64,000 bases of DNA from Fluviicola sp. GTDB taxonomy: Bacteria; Bacteroidota; Bacteroidia; Flavobacteriales_D; Crocinitomicaceae. Under the pieces are notes generated by a model. The model was not told the origin of the DNA and did not search any database. It saw only the letters and a list, made by a program, of their open reading frames with translations. The stretch spans positions 93,742 to 157,741 of the forward strand of contig JAIRJW010000003.1 of the NCBI GenBank assembly GCA_031260455.1, written 5' to 3'. The position numbers were made by a program, and so were the translations under genes. Position 1 is the stretch's first letter. Each line of letters opens with the position of its first letter. Positions 29,222 to 38,822 of the stretch are shown piece by piece.

Positions 29222-29899
29222 ATGCAAGAAACCATACTTTTGGTAGATGATGAGAAAGATATTTTGGATTTTTTACAGTATAATCTTGAACGGGAAGGAT
29301 ATAAAGTCTTTGTTGCCAATGACGGGCTTGAAGGAGTTGAAATGGCACAGAAAGTTTCTCCCGATCTCATCCTGATGGATGTAATGATGCCACGAATGGA
29401 CGGAATTGAAGCTTGCCAGACTATCCGTCAGGATCTCCGGTTAAACTCCCCGCTGATTGCCTTTTTGACTTCACGGGCGGAGGATTACTCCCAAGTAGCA
29501 GGTTTTGAAGCTGGTGCTGACGACTACATTACTAAACCGATCAGACCACGTTTGCTGATTTCCAAAGTAGATGCCTTACTTCGAAGAACCAGACGTATGC
29601 ACGGAGCGGAAACAGAAATCAAAACGTCGTCCATTACAGTGAACCGCGAAAAATTCCTCGTGTTCATGAACGATGCAGAAATTCAGCTTCCTAAAAAAGA
29701 GTTCGAGCTTATTGAATTACTCGCATCCAGACCAGGAAAAGTGTTTACAAGAGAGCAAATTCTGACAACGGTTTGGGGAGATGAAACTATCGTCGGAGAA
29801 CGCACAATCGATGTTCATATCAGAAAATTAAGAGAAAAACTAGGCGAATCGTATATTCGTACCATTAAAGGTGTTGGTTATACATTTTCTGAAAAGTGA
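29222..29899 (+). CDS. OmpR/PhoB-family response regulator
   Basis: 225 residues. The receiver domain (1-120) has the acidic pair in LLVDDEKD, the phosphoacceptor Asp53 in LILMDVMMPRMDG and the Lys of DDYITKPIRP. A winged-helix DNA-binding domain follows (KEFELIELLASRPGKVFTRE, then ERTIDVHIRKLREKLG and TIKGVGYTF). It is translationally coupled by a 4-base overlap to the kinase gene. The arrangement is like PhoB-PhoR, but no phosphate genes are nearby, so the signal is not known. Confidence 0.93.
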   Translation: MQETILLVDDEKDILDFLQYNLEREGYKVFVANDGLEGVEMAQKVSPDLILMDVMMPRMDGIEACQTIRQDLRLNSPLIAFLTSRAEDYSQVAGFEAGADDYITKPIRPRLLISKVDALLRRTRRMHGAETEIKTSSITVNREKFLVFMNDAEIQLPKKEFELIELLASRPGKVFTREQILTTVWGDETIVGERTIDVHIRKLREKLGESYIRTIKGVGYTFSEK

Positions 29900-30981
29900 A
29901 AAAATTAAATCCGTTTACTATTGTTCTGCTGGGAAGTGCGATCGTAGCAGCTTGTCTGGTTCTTATTCTGATACTTGTTCATCTGGTTTTTCCGGTTTCG
30001 ATCGGGTCATTTATTGTGATTGTCCTTTTTGGATCACTGGCAACGTTTACCACTTTTTACTTTCTTTTTCGAGAATTTATTTATAATCGTTTGCGGATTC
30101 TTTACCGTTCTATCCGGAAAGGGAAACTTGCACCGCATGAAAAATTCTACATCAACATGTCAAAAGATGTGATCGGGCATGCGGAGTCGGATTCGAAAAA
30201 ATGGACAGAGCAACGGAATTCGGAGATTGCACAACTCCAGGAACAGGATAAATTCCGCAGAGAGTTTATTGGAAACCTGGCTCACGAATTGAAAACCCCG
30301 GTTTTCTCCATCCAGGGCTATGTGCTGACTTTACTGGAAGGAGGACTGGAAGATGAAAAAGTCAACCGGATGTTCCTCGAAAGAGCTTCCAAAGCCATCG
30401 ACCGGATGACCAACATCCTGAACGATCTGGACGAGTTGACCAAACTGGAAGTGAACGACCTGAAAATGGATCTGCGTCCTTTCGACCTGAAAGAGCTTTC
30501 CAGGGAGGTAATGGACAGCCTGGAACTCAGAGCCCGGGAAAAGCACATTAGACTGTGTTTTGCAAAAGATTATCACAAGGAAATCATGGTCATGGCAGAT
30601 CGTGGAAAAATTGCACAGGTTTTGACAAATCTCATCAGCAATTCCATTTTTTACGGAAACGAAAACGGAGAAACCCAAATTCGCTTTTTCGAAGTGGACG
30701 ATTTGGTGTCAGTTGAAATTTCGGACAATGGACCGGGAATTGAGCCCCATGAATTACCACGCTTATTTGAGCGTTTCTACCGCGTTGAAAAAAGCCGCAA
30801 CCGCAATGAAGGCGGATCAGGGCTCGGACTGGCAATCGTAAAACATATCCTGGATTCTCACAACCAGACTATTTCCGTTCGGAGCACAATCGGCGTGGGA
30901 AGCACCTTTACGTTTTCCCTGGATAAATTTGAAGGAACTTCCTCCACTTTGGTTACTTCAAGAGGAATTACAATAAAATAA
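29896..30981 (+). CDS. PhoR-like sensor histidine kinase
   Basis: 361 residues from a GTG that overlaps the regulator stop (GTGA). Two membrane helices (residues ~8-31 and ~36-58) with almost no periplasmic loop, so sensing is intramembrane or cytoplasmic. The dimerisation and phosphoacceptor box is NLAHELKTPVFSIQGY (His130). The ATPase part has the N box NLISNSIFYGNENGE, G1 DNGPGIEPHELPRLFERFYR, and G2 GGSGLGLAIVKHI. It phosphorylates the adjacent regulator. It is tail to tail with the next gene with no gap. Confidence 0.92.
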   Translation: MKKLNPFTIVLLGSAIVAACLVLILILVHLVFPVSIGSFIVIVLFGSLATFTTFYFLFREFIYNRLRILYRSIRKGKLAPHEKFYINMSKDVIGHAESDSKKWTEQRNSEIAQLQEQDKFRREFIGNLAHELKTPVFSIQGYVLTLLEGGLEDEKVNRMFLERASKAIDRMTNILNDLDELTKLEVNDLKMDLRPFDLKELSREVMDSLELRAREKHIRLCFAKDYHKEIMVMADRGKIAQVLTNLISNSIFYGNENGETQIRFFEVDDLVSVEISDNGPGIEPHELPRLFERFYRVEKSRNRNEGGSGLGLAIVKHILDSHNQTISVRSTIGVGSTFTFSLDKFEGTSSTLVTSRGITIK

Positions 30982-31878
30982 TTATCCGTGGAGCGTTGCC
31001 AGATATTCCTGCTCCAATTGCCCGGGTGTGGGGATCAACACTGCTTTCTTTTGTAGGAATTCCAGGTCCATTAAGGTCGAATAACCGTTGCGAGAAACCA
31101 GAATTTCCGCTGAAGCAATCTCCCGATCGGCTTCTTTCCAATCGCGAATAACAGTTATATCGTTTGAAACCGGAGCATAGATTTTCGGGGAAACAAGTAC
31201 CAGATTCTCCTTCCCGTATGTTTCGACAATCCAATGGAAAAGCTGTTCAGAATATGGTTCCGGGCCACTTACAATACCAGCAATTTTTCCCGGAATCACA
31301 GAAATTTCCTGCTCTCTGAAACGGGAATAAAATCCGATATAAGTCGATTTCCCAACAGGTTCACTGAGCTTTCCCGCCAAGCGTTTCAGCGGATCATCCA
31401 TGATCCACACTTCATCGAAACGATTCATCCATTTCCGGTGAATACTTTGAGCCAACCAACCAACTTTGGGAGGAAGTGAAACCTGATGTGTGATAAAAAC
31501 TGACAGAACTTTTGCTGAATAAAAACCGTAACAATGATCTGACAGCACCAGTGAAATCCGGTGATCACTGACCAATTGCCTGGTGTGAATTCGTTCGTTT
31601 TTAACCCAATACAGAAAATCCGGCACATTTCTTCTCATTTCAGAAGTAAAATTACCATCTCCTTTAAACCGAAATTGAAATTTCTCCTTCTCCAGGTAAT
31701 GTGCAGCGATTCCATATAGCTCAAAAACAGCTTTCTGAGACCTTGTACACGAAATAAATAACTCATTTTTCTGCGTTTGCAGCTGCTTCAACAAGGAAAC
31801 AGATCTGGCCACATGTCCGCTTCCCCAATCGAGGCATGCAAACAGGATGCGTTCCTTCGACAATTCGGCCGGAGTCAT
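30982..31878 (-). CDS. GT-B glycosyltransferase-like protein (MurG-like fold)
   Basis: 298 residues. The N-terminus ILFACLDWGSGHVARSVSLL matches the glycine-rich first loop of GT-B enzymes related to MurG and UDP-glucuronosyltransferases (GxGHxxR). The C-terminal part has an ISRNGYSTLMDLEFLQKKAV-type donor site (here LVSRNGYSTLMD) and ends PTPGQLEQEYLATLHG, the usual PxxxxxxEQxxNA region, cut rather short. Sugar donor and acceptor are unknown. It begins 3 bases after the kup stop, so it is co-transcribed with kup; that pairing has no obvious functional reason. Confidence 0.7.
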   Translation of the reverse strand: MTPAELSKERILFACLDWGSGHVARSVSLLKQLQTQKNELFISCTRSQKAVFELYGIAAHYLEKEKFQFRFKGDGNFTSEMRRNVPDFLYWVKNERIHTRQLVSDHRISLVLSDHCYGFYSAKVLSVFITHQVSLPPKVGWLAQSIHRKWMNRFDEVWIMDDPLKRLAGKLSEPVGKSTYIGFYSRFREQEISVIPGKIAGIVSGPEPYSEQLFHWIVETYGKENLVLVSPKIYAPVSNDITVIRDWKEADREIASAEILVSRNGYSTLMDLEFLQKKAVLIPTPGQLEQEYLATLHG

Positions 31879-31881
31879 GGT

Positions 31882-33870
31882 TTACTCCCTTCTTTTCAGG
31901 TTAACCGGAGCTGCTTTCGACAAAACATACGGGAATGTTTCCTCTACAAATGAACTTGGGTCTAAACCGAATTCGTTCTTTTCAGATAAAGCTCTTCCTT
32001 TGATGAAGAAATAAGCATTCATAATCAGTTTATGGAACCACGACAATTCATTGTCATTCGACAGGAATTTGCGAATCACAATGAATTTGAAATCCCCAAT
32101 GTGATCGCTATGATGGTACTCACAGGCATAGCGCGAGCGGATTTCGATCTCGTTGTTCTGAACTAGTTCTTCCACTATTTGTTTAAACATCGTATCCAGT
32201 TTCGGCTGAATCCGGAAGCCCAGCTTAAAATCGATACGGATCAGGTCATTTTCATCGTGTTTTGTCACTTTATACTCTTTGGTATAAGGTTCATCCGAAG
32301 TTTGCACGTGTACAAACCAGTAGCGCTCAGCTCTTTTCGGTTGTTGCTCCAGGATAGAATAAAACACTTTAGATTCCACTTCATCAATGCGTTCCGCGCT
32401 CGTCAGGTAAACCAGATGTGTTGCATAAGTCGGGATTTGGTCATCAACCGATAGTTTTTGCAGAATCGGCAGGTAGCTTTTGATTTTCACAAAATCGACG
32501 ATGCTGTTTCGGATAATTTTGCTCTTATAAATAATATACATGACAGCAATCAACAGCATAGCAATCATTAACGTCATATAACCACCTTCCGGGAATTTAT
32601 CTATCTGGGCAATTACAAAGCCTCCCTCAACGAAGAAGAAAACTGCAATCATCACATAGCGGAATACTGGATTCCAATGCTTTTTTGCCATATAGAAGAT
32701 CAGTAACAGAGAAGTACTGATCATTGCCAATACGATGGATAAACCATAGGCAGCTTCCATGTTCTCAGATTTTTTAAAGATCCAGACAACTCCCAGACAA
32801 CCAAGCATTAAAAACCAGTTTATTGACGGAACATATAATTGTCCTTTAATATCTGAAGGGAAATTGACTTTTACACGCGGCCAAAGATTCAGGTGGATTG
32901 CTTCATTAATTAAAGTAAATGCCCCGGAAATCAGTGCCTGTGATGCAATAATTGCAGCAGCTGTTGCAATAATAATTGCTGGTAGCTTAAACCATTCAGG
33001 TACAATCATGTAGAACGGATTCTCTTCAAAGATGTATTGGTTACTATGCTTGCCCAACAAGTATGCACCCTGACCAAAATAATTTAATATCAACATGCAT
33101 TTAACAAATATCCAGCTCACCCGAATGTTTTCTCTTCCGCAGTGTCCCAAATCCGAATAAAGCGCTTCAGCCCCGGTTGTACACAGGAATACCGCTCCCA
33201 ATAACCAGAATCCTTTCGGGTAGTTTACCAATAAGTCATACGCATAATATGGGTTCAGCGCTTTTATAATCGTTGGATCTTTAATAAACCACGAAAAACC
33301 GATTGTACCCAGCATTAAGAACCAAATTGTCATGACCGGTCCGAAAAAACGCCCGATGAATTTGGTCCCGAATTGCTGAATGACAAAAATGAGAACAATA
33401 GTACCAGCAACAATCGGCGTAATCGGTATGTGCTTCATTGACGGAATAAAAGAAAGTCCTTCTATTGCGGACGAAATAGAAATCGGCGGGGTAATGATTC
33501 CATCGGCCAGCAAAGCAGCTCCACCGATCATTGCCGGGATAACCAGCCATTTCTTTTGTCTTCGAACCAGCGTGTACAAAGAAAAAATCCCTCCCTCCCC
33601 TTTGTTATCCGCCCGAAGTGTAATAATAACATATTTGACAGTGGTTTGCAGGGTCAATGTCCAAAATATACAGGACAAAGCTCCTAAAATTAACCGATCG
33701 GTAATTAACTTTCCACGTTCAATCAAATGGCCACTGATGTCCCGGACAGGTTCCGCATTGGTTATCGCTTTTAACACATAAAGTGGTGAGGTCCCAAGAT
33801 CTCCGAAAATAATTCCGACCGTAATAATCAATCCCGCAAAAGAAAGCGCGTGATGATGACTTTTTGACAT
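31882..33870 (-). CDS. kup: Kup-type potassium uptake protein
   Basis: 662 residues. KUP/HAK/KT proteins are H+/K+ symporters with 12 membrane helices and a long cytoplasmic tail. The hallmark GDLGTSPLYVLKAI is at residue ~24, followed by WTLTLQTTVKYVIITLRADN and GEGGIFSLYTLVRR; a GAEALYSDLGHCGRENIRVSW stretch follows helix 6. Helices end near residue 450, and the last ~200 residues form the soluble domain (IPTYATHLVYLTSAERIDEV). No c-di-AMP riboswitch is recognised upstream. It is first in a two-gene operon with a glycosyltransferase. Confidence 0.95.
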   Translation of the reverse strand: MSKSHHHALSFAGLIITVGIIFGDLGTSPLYVLKAITNAEPVRDISGHLIERGKLITDRLILGALSCIFWTLTLQTTVKYVIITLRADNKGEGGIFSLYTLVRRQKKWLVIPAMIGGAALLADGIITPPISISSAIEGLSFIPSMKHIPITPIVAGTIVLIFVIQQFGTKFIGRFFGPVMTIWFLMLGTIGFSWFIKDPTIIKALNPYYAYDLLVNYPKGFWLLGAVFLCTTGAEALYSDLGHCGRENIRVSWIFVKCMLILNYFGQGAYLLGKHSNQYIFEENPFYMIVPEWFKLPAIIIATAAAIIASQALISGAFTLINEAIHLNLWPRVKVNFPSDIKGQLYVPSINWFLMLGCLGVVWIFKKSENMEAAYGLSIVLAMISTSLLLIFYMAKKHWNPVFRYVMIAVFFFVEGGFVIAQIDKFPEGGYMTLMIAMLLIAVMYIIYKSKIIRNSIVDFVKIKSYLPILQKLSVDDQIPTYATHLVYLTSAERIDEVESKVFYSILEQQPKRAERYWFVHVQTSDEPYTKEYKVTKHDENDLIRIDFKLGFRIQPKLDTMFKQIVEELVQNNEIEIRSRYACEYHHSDHIGDFKFIVIRKFLSNDNELSWFHKLIMNAYFFIKGRALSEKNEFGLDPSSFVEETFPYVLSKAAPVNLKRRE

Positions 33871-33982
33871 AATACGTATAAATTAAAAGTGTAAATGTAC
33901 GTATTGCCCTGATTATTTGTTCTGATTTGAGAAAATTTCAGAAAAATAGTTTGGAGTTGAATCATTACTTTTACAGCGATTT

Positions 33983-34663
33983 ATGGGAAAGAACAAACTG
34001 AAACGCTTTGCTGAGATGAAATTGTGGAACAATGTTTTTGAACCCACGCTGGAGCCAAATCCTCAGGAAGCATTTCCACTGAAGGGAAAATGGCGGCAGG
34101 ATTATTTTAAAAACTCCAACCCGATTGTACTGGAACTGGGTTGCGGGAAAGGTGAATATACCGTCGGATTGGCGAAACATTACCCGGATCGCAATTTCAT
34201 CGGTGTGGACATCAAAGGCTCGCGCATGTTTATAGGAGCGAAAGAAGCATTGGATGACTGTTTGAATAATGTTGCTTTCCTCCGTACCAAAATTGATTTT
34301 ATTGACTCTTATTTCGAGGCAAATGAAGTGGATGAAATCTGGCTGACTTTTTCTGATCCCCAACCTGTGAAACCACGCAAACGACTGACTTCAGAACAGT
34401 TTATTACACGTTACAAACGCATTTTGAAGCCGGGCGGGCTGATTCATCTGAAAACGGATTCAGATATTTTATTTGAATCGACAGAAGAACAAATTCAGGA
34501 GCACGGTTACCAGGTAGTTGAGCTGACCTGGGATTTATATCATTCGATTCCGGAAAACCTCGATCCGACCATTCGCGAAATTCTACATATCAAAACGCAC
34601 TATGAACAGCTTTTCACTGCCAAAGGTTCGGTGATTAAGTATTGTTCGTTTAAAGTGAACTAA
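33983..34663 (+). CDS. trmB: tRNA (guanine-N7)-methyltransferase
   Basis: 226 residues. TrmB makes m7G46 in tRNA. The SAM-binding motif is IVLELGCGKGEYTVGLA (residue ~45), followed by IGVDIKGSRMFIGAKEAL and the catalytic-loop TFSDPQPVKPRKRLT, the Bacteroidota version of DPWPKxRHxKRR. Length is typical. It is divergent from kup with 112 bases between. A strong hairpin follows the stop. Confidence 0.95.
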   Translation: MGKNKLKRFAEMKLWNNVFEPTLEPNPQEAFPLKGKWRQDYFKNSNPIVLELGCGKGEYTVGLAKHYPDRNFIGVDIKGSRMFIGAKEALDDCLNNVAFLRTKIDFIDSYFEANEVDEIWLTFSDPQPVKPRKRLTSEQFITRYKRILKPGGLIHLKTDSDILFESTEEQIQEHGYQVVELTWDLYHSIPENLDPTIREILHIKTHYEQLFTAKGSVIKYCSFKVN

Positions 34664-34684
34664 TTCATGATTATAAAAGCTTAA

Positions 34685-34719
34685 GACTTTGAAACAAGTT
34701 ATAACTTTGTTTCAAAGTC
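34685..34719 (+). terminator. Hairpin behind trmB
   Basis: Perfect 11-bp arms GACTTTGAAAC and GTTTCAAAGTC; the 13-base loop contains a further AAGTTA/TAACTT palindrome. It lies 22 bases after the trmB stop. It could also be an end structure of the adjoining decayed insertion element. Confidence 0.6.
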
Positions 34720-34721
34720 CT

Positions 34722-35205
34722 ATGAACAGAAGCAAAATCAGTGATTACAAAATAAAAAAATATTGAGGTGCTTTTGCAGCAATATTAATGCCATAAAATT
34801 GGGGAAAAGGCACTTGGAAGCAACCGGTTTTTGGTGTTTTTGAGCGGGACGGAAGATTTTACACCAAACTTGTTCCGGATGCAAAAAGTGCAACTTTACG
34901 AAAGATAATTTGAGGTGAAATTTCTTTAGAAAGTGTCGTATTTACGGATGGTTTTCGAGGTTCCTGCAAACTTTTGGATATGGAGTTTGGGAGGCATTTT
35001 CGGATTGATAAAAGCAAAATTTTTTCCAATAAAAACGGAATTCACGTTAATGGGATTGAGTCTTTTTGAAGCTTCACCAAACGAAGACTGGCGAAGTTTA
35101 ACGGAGTAAAATCGACCTTTATTTTACACTTAAATTAACAATACCGAAAATTTGTATATTCAAAAAAGAATTTATAAACTGCTGCTGGGTTTTAGTTAAG
35201 TTGGT
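34722..35205 (+). pseudogene. Decayed IS1595/ISXO2-like transposase
   Basis: Reading the plus strand across frames gives recognisable pieces in the right order. MNRSKISDYKIKKY from 34722 is the N-terminus. PVFGVFERDGRFYTKLVPDA from ~34821 is the start of the catalytic core, followed after a stop by SLESVVFTDGFRG. The third piece reads HFRIDKSKIFSN, then NGIHVNGIESF, stop, SFTKRRLAKFNGVKS near 35000-35115. The last two carry the DG and the NGIE-SF-xxRL-KFNG marks of the ISXO2-like DDE transposase. Several stops, frameshifts and an internal deletion between the N-terminus and the core make it dead. A full copy would be roughly 700 bases. It explains most of the 680-base gap after trmB. Confidence 0.75.
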
Positions 35206-35227
35206 TGCGTGTGTGTTTTGAGATGTT

Positions 35228-35256
35228 AGAACCCTCAGTATAGGTGGGGTTCTTTT
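35228..35256 (+). terminator. Terminator-like hairpin after the transposase remnant
   Basis: AGAACCC and GGGTTCT arms with a 12-base loop, then TTT. It may have ended the transposase mRNA or be a remnant of the element's end. Confidence 0.5.
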
Positions 35257-35344
35257 ACTGATTTTCCCTTGACTCTTAAAGATGAAACCATTATGATTTA
35301 AACAGGATCTGAAAAACTATTAATTGCAATTAAAACACTCTTTT

Positions 35345-36268
35345 ATGAAAAATTTACTAACCCTCGTGTTATCCTCTTTCGCTTTCACTGTAAGTTATTC
35401 CCAATTATTGCGCGGTGAGATTTATGACTTTTCCATTGGAGATTATTATGGAATCCATCACGTTGAATCTAATAATCAACCCGGTAGTGCTGTCACATGG
35501 CAAATACAAATGTTCCATATTTTGGAAAAACAATTATCTGATGATGGAGATAGTGTTATCTACTCAGCTCAACGTCAAACCTATATGCCTCAACTTGGAC
35601 CAGGTCAGACTCCTTCGTTGCAGATTGATACTTTTCAATTTTCTCATTTTCATCTGAATTCTTTTTATTCCCCAACGGATTTGGATCTGATTTTTGGTAA
35701 TCAGCCACAAATAATAATGTTTTGGTTTGATGATACAACAGGTTGTTACTCACAGCCTACTACCCTTTCGGATTCGGATTTTTGCCCGAGTATCATAAGC
35801 CAAAGTTTTAGCTATGGGATGCAAATAGATCCTTCAATGGGCAACTGTGCTATGATTTATGGTATAGAGCCATACATTTCCGACTACACCGTTTTCTCAC
35901 ATGCAGGAGGTCCGTATGGCGGTAAACAGAATTCTGGTGATTGGGATTTGCATCGTATTCATTTGGTTTATGTCAATCATAATGGAACAGAATGTGGTTA
36001 TTTCCCCTCTTATTTTTTGAATTTGGAAGAAGCAAATCCATTGAAAATTTCTGTTTCGCCTAATCCCTGTATAGACAACATTTCGGTAAATGGAATTGAA
36101 GCAGTTAAATCCTTTGTTCTATCTACTTCTGAAGGAAGAATTATGGATAATGTGACGTTAAATTCACTTACAGATTTTGATGTTTCAAAGCTTGCTACTG
36201 GTATATACTTCTTGCATGTAACAGATAATCAAGATAAAAGTGGAATTGTCAGATTTATTAAGAATTAG
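35345..36268 (+). CDS. T9SS type A sorting-domain protein
   Basis: 307 residues from the ATG at 35345, which starts a clean signal peptide (MKNLLTLVLSSFAFTVSYSQ); an upstream frame start would add 7 residues in front. The body has no known domain. The last ~75 residues are a type A sorting domain: ISVSPNPCIDNISVNG, then LSTSEGRIMDN, DVSKLATGIYFLHVTDN and a closing FIKN. Such proteins cross the outer membrane by the type 9 system, whose motor genes are at 42.7-49.1 kb. It sits between two decayed genes but is intact itself. AT-richer than the neighbouring housekeeping genes. Confidence 0.85.
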   Translation: MKNLLTLVLSSFAFTVSYSQLLRGEIYDFSIGDYYGIHHVESNNQPGSAVTWQIQMFHILEKQLSDDGDSVIYSAQRQTYMPQLGPGQTPSLQIDTFQFSHFHLNSFYSPTDLDLIFGNQPQIIMFWFDDTTGCYSQPTTLSDSDFCPSIISQSFSYGMQIDPSMGNCAMIYGIEPYISDYTVFSHAGGPYGGKQNSGDWDLHRIHLVYVNHNGTECGYFPSYFLNLEEANPLKISVSPNPCIDNISVNGIEAVKSFVLSTSEGRIMDNVTLNSLTDFDVSKLATGIYFLHVTDNQDKSGIVRFIKN

Positions 36269-36295
36269 ATTTGGACTTGCAGCAAAAAAAGTTGT

Positions 36296-37395
36296 TTGCT
36301 TCGTTTTAAAAACTTAAATTCAGAATATAATTGTATCAATGACGCGTATCATAGTGGAGCACAAAATCACTATTTCATTAAAGAAACAAAAAAGTTTTTA
36401 GGTGGGTACGGATATGCTGAAATAGTGTCGGGTTCAGACACAGTCAGACCCGGAGGATTTCATTTGTATTCCATTAACAACAATGGTACATACGACAGAA
36501 CGTTTACACACGATACAAACGGATTTATTCGAAAAATATGCCCGGGAACTGATTCCACCTATTTAATTAGCGGTGGATTTTCTGAGTATGACGGGCAACC
36601 CGGAAATAAAATTGTCAAAATCGATTGTTACGGAAATTTACTGAGCGGACAAACACCTTTTGCGAATAATAGTTATGCACCCTGGGTTAGTTGTGCCGAT
36701 CCCGATGGTAAAGTCATGGTCGTTGGTATACTGATACTGAACGGGTATCCGAACGATGCGGTTTCTATCGTGCGATTGAATTCTGATCTAAGTTTAGATA
36801 CGACCTTTAACTTCCTGAATTTTCATTACGCTTATAATATTGAAGGTATGAGCAATTTTTTGCGTTTGGATGACGGTTACATCATTTCAGGTGCTTTTGA
36901 TACTTTTTTTGGTGTAGAACGTCATAATATCGCCAGAATCACTCTAGACGGAGACATCGTCATGGATGAATTCAATCACAGCGGATTTGATCACCATCCT
37001 CATCCTGGAATTGCTCCATACACAAACAATGTTCAGCGTTTAAAAGACTATGTTTATGTGAGCGGCTTTTTTGACGGCTATAATGGACACCACGTTTCAC
37101 CGGTTGTACGCTTTAAAATTGTGTATTAAGATATAACAAGCCCGGTATCAACTCCCGCTTACACAGATTTCTCTGTTTGTCCTAACCCTCCAAATAATAG
37201 AATTTAATCATTCAAAAGAGAATGCTTACCGTTTGGAGATAGTAGATATGACTGGAAAATTAATCTTTATAACCACTTTGAAACCAATAAAGAAAACATT
37301 GATATCAGTCATCTTTCTGCAGGCTGCAGGAGTCTATTTTTTTAAACATGATGCGTGTAGTGAAAAACTAAACAAGTATTTTTCTACATCCATGC
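36296..37395 (+). pseudogene. Broken T9SS cargo gene (delta-60-repeat-like body, frameshifted sorting domain)
   Basis: A 277-codon open stretch (36296-37129) starts at a TTG with no signal peptide, so the 5' end seems lost. Its body has repeats of the delta-60/propeller kind (SIVRLNSDLSLDTTFNFL, IARITLDGDIVMDEFN). After the stop at 37127-37129 the same frame continues into TPAYTDFSVCPNPPNNRI, the start of a type A sorting domain, then stops again. LEIVDMTGKLIFITT, NKENIDISHLSAG and GVYFFKHDACSEKLNKYF follow in alternating frames. A tandem copy of CTGCAGG (37317-37330) accounts for one frame change. The 5' loss, stops and shifts make it a pseudogene; the first open stretch might still be translated. 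Confidence 0.75.
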
Positions 37396-37527
37396 TTTCT
37401 TATTGGTGTATTTTAATTGTTAAAAAATTAAAATTTTCCTAGTCTGATGCTTTATAAATCATCAAGAGGAATTCATCTTCTTCAGACAAATCCCCTTGAT
37501 AATTATCTCATTTATAAATGTGAGTTC

Positions 37528-38748
37528 TTATGCGACTTTCAATCTGGCAACTTTACTCTTGGAGAATTGTGCTTTCGCATATTCCAGGTCAACTCTGAAC
37601 TCTTTTTCGTTTTTCGAAGGAAGTTCATACATCGCATCCGTCAAGATCGCTTCACAGATGGAACGCAATCCACGGGCCCCCAGTTTGAATTCAATTGCTT
37701 TTTCCACAATGAAATCAAGCACTTCGGCATCAAACTTCAGGCGAATGCCATCGATCTCGAATAATCGTATATATTGTTTGATAATTGCGTTTTTAGGTTC
37801 CGTAATGATTCTTTTCAGACTCTTTGCGTCCAATGGCTCCAGATAAGTCAGCACCGGGAAACGACCGATCAATTCCGGGATCAATCCATACGATTTCACA
37901 TCCGAAGGGTTGATGTACTTCAGTAAATTATCTTCGTCCACTTTTTCCACTTCATCCGACACAAACCCGATTGTTTTGCGGTTTACTCGGTTTGCAATGA
38001 TGCGTTCGATTCCGTCAAAAGCTCCGCCACAAATGAAGAGGATATTTTTTGTATCAATTGAGATCATTTTCTGCTCTGGATGCTTTCTTCCCCCCTGCGG
38101 CGGAACATTCACAACCGAACCCTCCAGCAACTTCAGCAATGCCTGTTGCACTCCTTCTCCGGAAACATCCCGTGTAATGGAAGGGTTATCGCTTTTTCGT
38201 GCGATTTTGTCTATCTCATCAATGAAAACGATTCCATGCTGAGCTGCCTGTACATTATAATCCGCTGCCTGCAACAAACGGGAAAGGATACTTTCCACAT
38301 CTTCTCCTACATATCCGGCTTCCGTAAGTACGGTAGCGTCAGCAATGCAGAAAGGAACGTTCAGCATTTTTGCAATCGTTTTCGCCAGCAAGGTTTTTCC
38401 GGTTCCGGTGCGCCCTACCAGGATGACATTGGATTTTTCAATCTCCACATCTTCGATTTTGGTTTGGTGCAAACGTTTATAATGGTTGTAAACCGCAACG
38501 GACAGTGTTTTTTTCGCATCATCCTGCCCGATGACATATTCATCCAGGCGCTCTTTGATATCAGCCGGTTTCAATACATTTACGGGAGCTGTTTCAGCGG
38601 AAACTTTTGTAGTCTGATCTTCTTCAATAATTGCCTTTGCCTGTGTGATACAATGATCACAAATATGACCGGACAATCCTGCAATGAGTAAACCTACCTG
38701 GCTCCGTGGTCTTCCACAAAACGAGCAAGAAGTTTCTTTTTTTGACAT
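37528..38748 (-). CDS. clpX: ATP-dependent Clp protease ATP-binding subunit ClpX
   Basis: 406 residues. The N-terminal zinc domain has four cysteines ([12 protein letters not shown], then HICDHC). The AAA+ core has Walker [16 protein letters not shown], pore loop AGYVGED, Walker [12 protein letters not shown], and the arginine-finger and sensor segments [14 protein letters not shown] and [10 protein letters not shown]. ClpX unfolds substrates and feeds them to ClpP. clpP lies directly upstream on the same strand, 74 bases away, so the two are probably one unit. Confidence 0.97.
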   Translation of the reverse strand: MSKKETSCSFCGRPRSQVGLLIAGLSGHICDHCITQAKAIIEEDQTTKVSAETAPVNVLKPADIKERLDEYVIGQDDAKKTLSVAVYNHYKRLHQTKIEDVEIEKSNVILVGRTGTGKTLLAKTIAKMLNVPFCIADATVLTEAGYVGEDVESILSRLLQAADYNVQAAQHGIVFIDEIDKIARKSDNPSITRDVSGEGVQQALLKLLEGSVVNVPPQGGRKHPEQKMISIDTKNILFICGGAFDGIERIIANRVNRKTIGFVSDEVEKVDEDNLLKYINPSDVKSYGLIPELIGRFPVLTYLEPLDAKSLKRIITEPKNAIIKQYIRLFEIDGIRLKFDAEVLDFIVEKAIEFKLGARGLRSICEAILTDAMYELPSKNEKEFRVDLEYAKAQFSKSKVARLKVA

Positions 38749-38822
38749 ATTCTGGTATTTATCGACAAAAAAGTCATCCCAAAAGTATCAGGATGACTTA
38801 GATATTATTGTGCAAAGGTAGG

